A stretch of DNA of 16,890 bases from positions 1-16,890 of the forward strand of contig CBFIAS010000037.1 of the NCBI GenBank assembly GCA_965660635.1, written 5' to 3'. This stretch comes from UBA7374 sp965660635 (GTDB lineage Bacteria; Verrucomicrobiota; Verrucomicrobiia; Opitutales; Coraliomargaritaceae). The notes beneath the pieces are model-generated. The model saw only the letters and a program-made list of their open reading frames with translations, was not told the origin of the DNA and made no database searches. Positions 16,459 through 16,890 of the stretch are shown here, one piece after another. A program made the position numbers and the translations under genes. Within the stretch, counting starts at the first letter, position 1; each line of letters opens with the position of its first letter.

Positions 16459-16534
16459 TATATGCACAAAAGGATTAAGCCCCGCAACGCCCGCCTGGCA
16501 AAGGGTTTTTTCCGGCTGCGCCCATGCGGGACAA

Positions 16535-16558
16535 TAAAAAACCCGCCGGAGGCGGGTC
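16535..16558 (-). terminator. Rho-independent terminator after tRNA-Asp
   Basis: On the minus strand a hairpin ACCCGCC-TCC-GGCGGGT (16542-16558) is followed directly by a T-tract (16536-16541). It lies six nt beyond the encoded CCA of tRNA-Asp. It ends the tRNA transcript and separates it from the TPR operon. Confidence 0.88.
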
Positions 16559-16564
16559 GAGAAA

Positions 16565-16642
<78 letters not shown>

Positions 16643-16662
16643 TGATTCAGGGAAAGCCGCAA

Positions 16663-16690
16663 ACGCTAGAATCCGACTATCCGAAGTCAA
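16663..16690 (-). promoter_or_regulatory. Probable promoter of tRNA-Asp
   Basis: On the minus strand TTGACT (16685-16690) is followed after 16 nt by TAGCGT (16663-16668), a weak -10. The implied start of transcription lies about 15-20 nt ahead of the mature tRNA 5' end. The spacing is good but the -10 match is poor. Confidence 0.45.
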
Positions 16691-16863
16691 GCGATGTTTT
16701 GCAGAAAAAATACAACGCCGCCGAGGATGAGCGAGAGATGTTTTGCCAGGGATAAACGGATGAGTGGAATCATACATAATTTCCTATCATATCCCTTCAT
16801 TGCTCTGCGTGTGGTTCTTTCGAAGTTCGACGTTCATTCCGTGCTCCATGTGAGAATCCAGAT

Positions 16864-16883
16864 TCGCACAGATGAGCGCAGAT
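16864..16883. repeat. Two 10-nt units (TCGCACAGAT, GAGCGCAGAT)
   Basis: These two in-phase decamers end in CAGAT and resemble the reverse-complement units near 5324-5343. The rest of 16691-16890 is AT-richer than the genes and holds a short direct repeat GATGTTTTGC, near 16693 and 16737. It has no credible gene: the 64-codon frame at 16694 has no family resemblance. Confidence 0.4.
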
Positions 16884-16890
16884 CATAGGA

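Overview
The window looks like a chromosomal segment of a GC-rich bacterium. The mix of a three-gene sufCBD cluster, a TPR–ExbB–ExbD–TonB-like operon and short periodic repeats in the spacers, with few clear Shine-Dalgarno sequences, suggests Verrucomicrobiota, perhaps class Opitutae. That placement is an inference from gene style; no 16S or marker search was possible. I see no phage, insertion sequence, CRISPR array or toxin-antitoxin module.

Left part (1-5221). A minus-strand DUF255 thioredoxin-domain protein runs off the left edge. Divergent from it, on the plus strand, lies a PerR-like Fur-family regulator followed by sufC, sufB and sufD, the scaffold complex for iron-sulfur cluster assembly. 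A perfect 11-1-11 palindrome with the architecture of a PerR box sits in the divergent spacer. It could couple both transcription units to peroxide or metal status.

Spacer (5222-5791). This 570-bp non-coding stretch is the structurally richest part of the window. It holds an intact tRNA-Arg(UCU) and a 148-bp tandem duplication whose first copy carries only the first 23 nt of that tRNA. That fragment is followed by three successive hairpins. The spacer also contains three kinds of short periodic repeat, with 6-, 10- and 9-nt units.

Middle (5792-10241). lpdA (dihydrolipoyl dehydrogenase) lies behind rarA (AAA+ ATPase of replication-fork maintenance) on the minus strand. A short AT-rich spacer separates rarA from comEC on the plus strand. 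This ComEC is a short form without the metallo-beta-lactamase domain.

Right part (10244-16641, all minus strand). Read in transcription order, tRNA-Asp(GUC) with its terminator is followed by a tight run: a secreted TPR protein, ExbB, ExbD, a TonB-like protein, dCMP deaminase and YqgE. After an 82-bp gap come zinc-independent ribosomal proteins L36 and L31. The first four genes form a plausible envelope energy-transduction module of the Tol/Exb type, with no outer-membrane receptor next to it. The last 249 bp are non-coding and contain another short periodic repeat.
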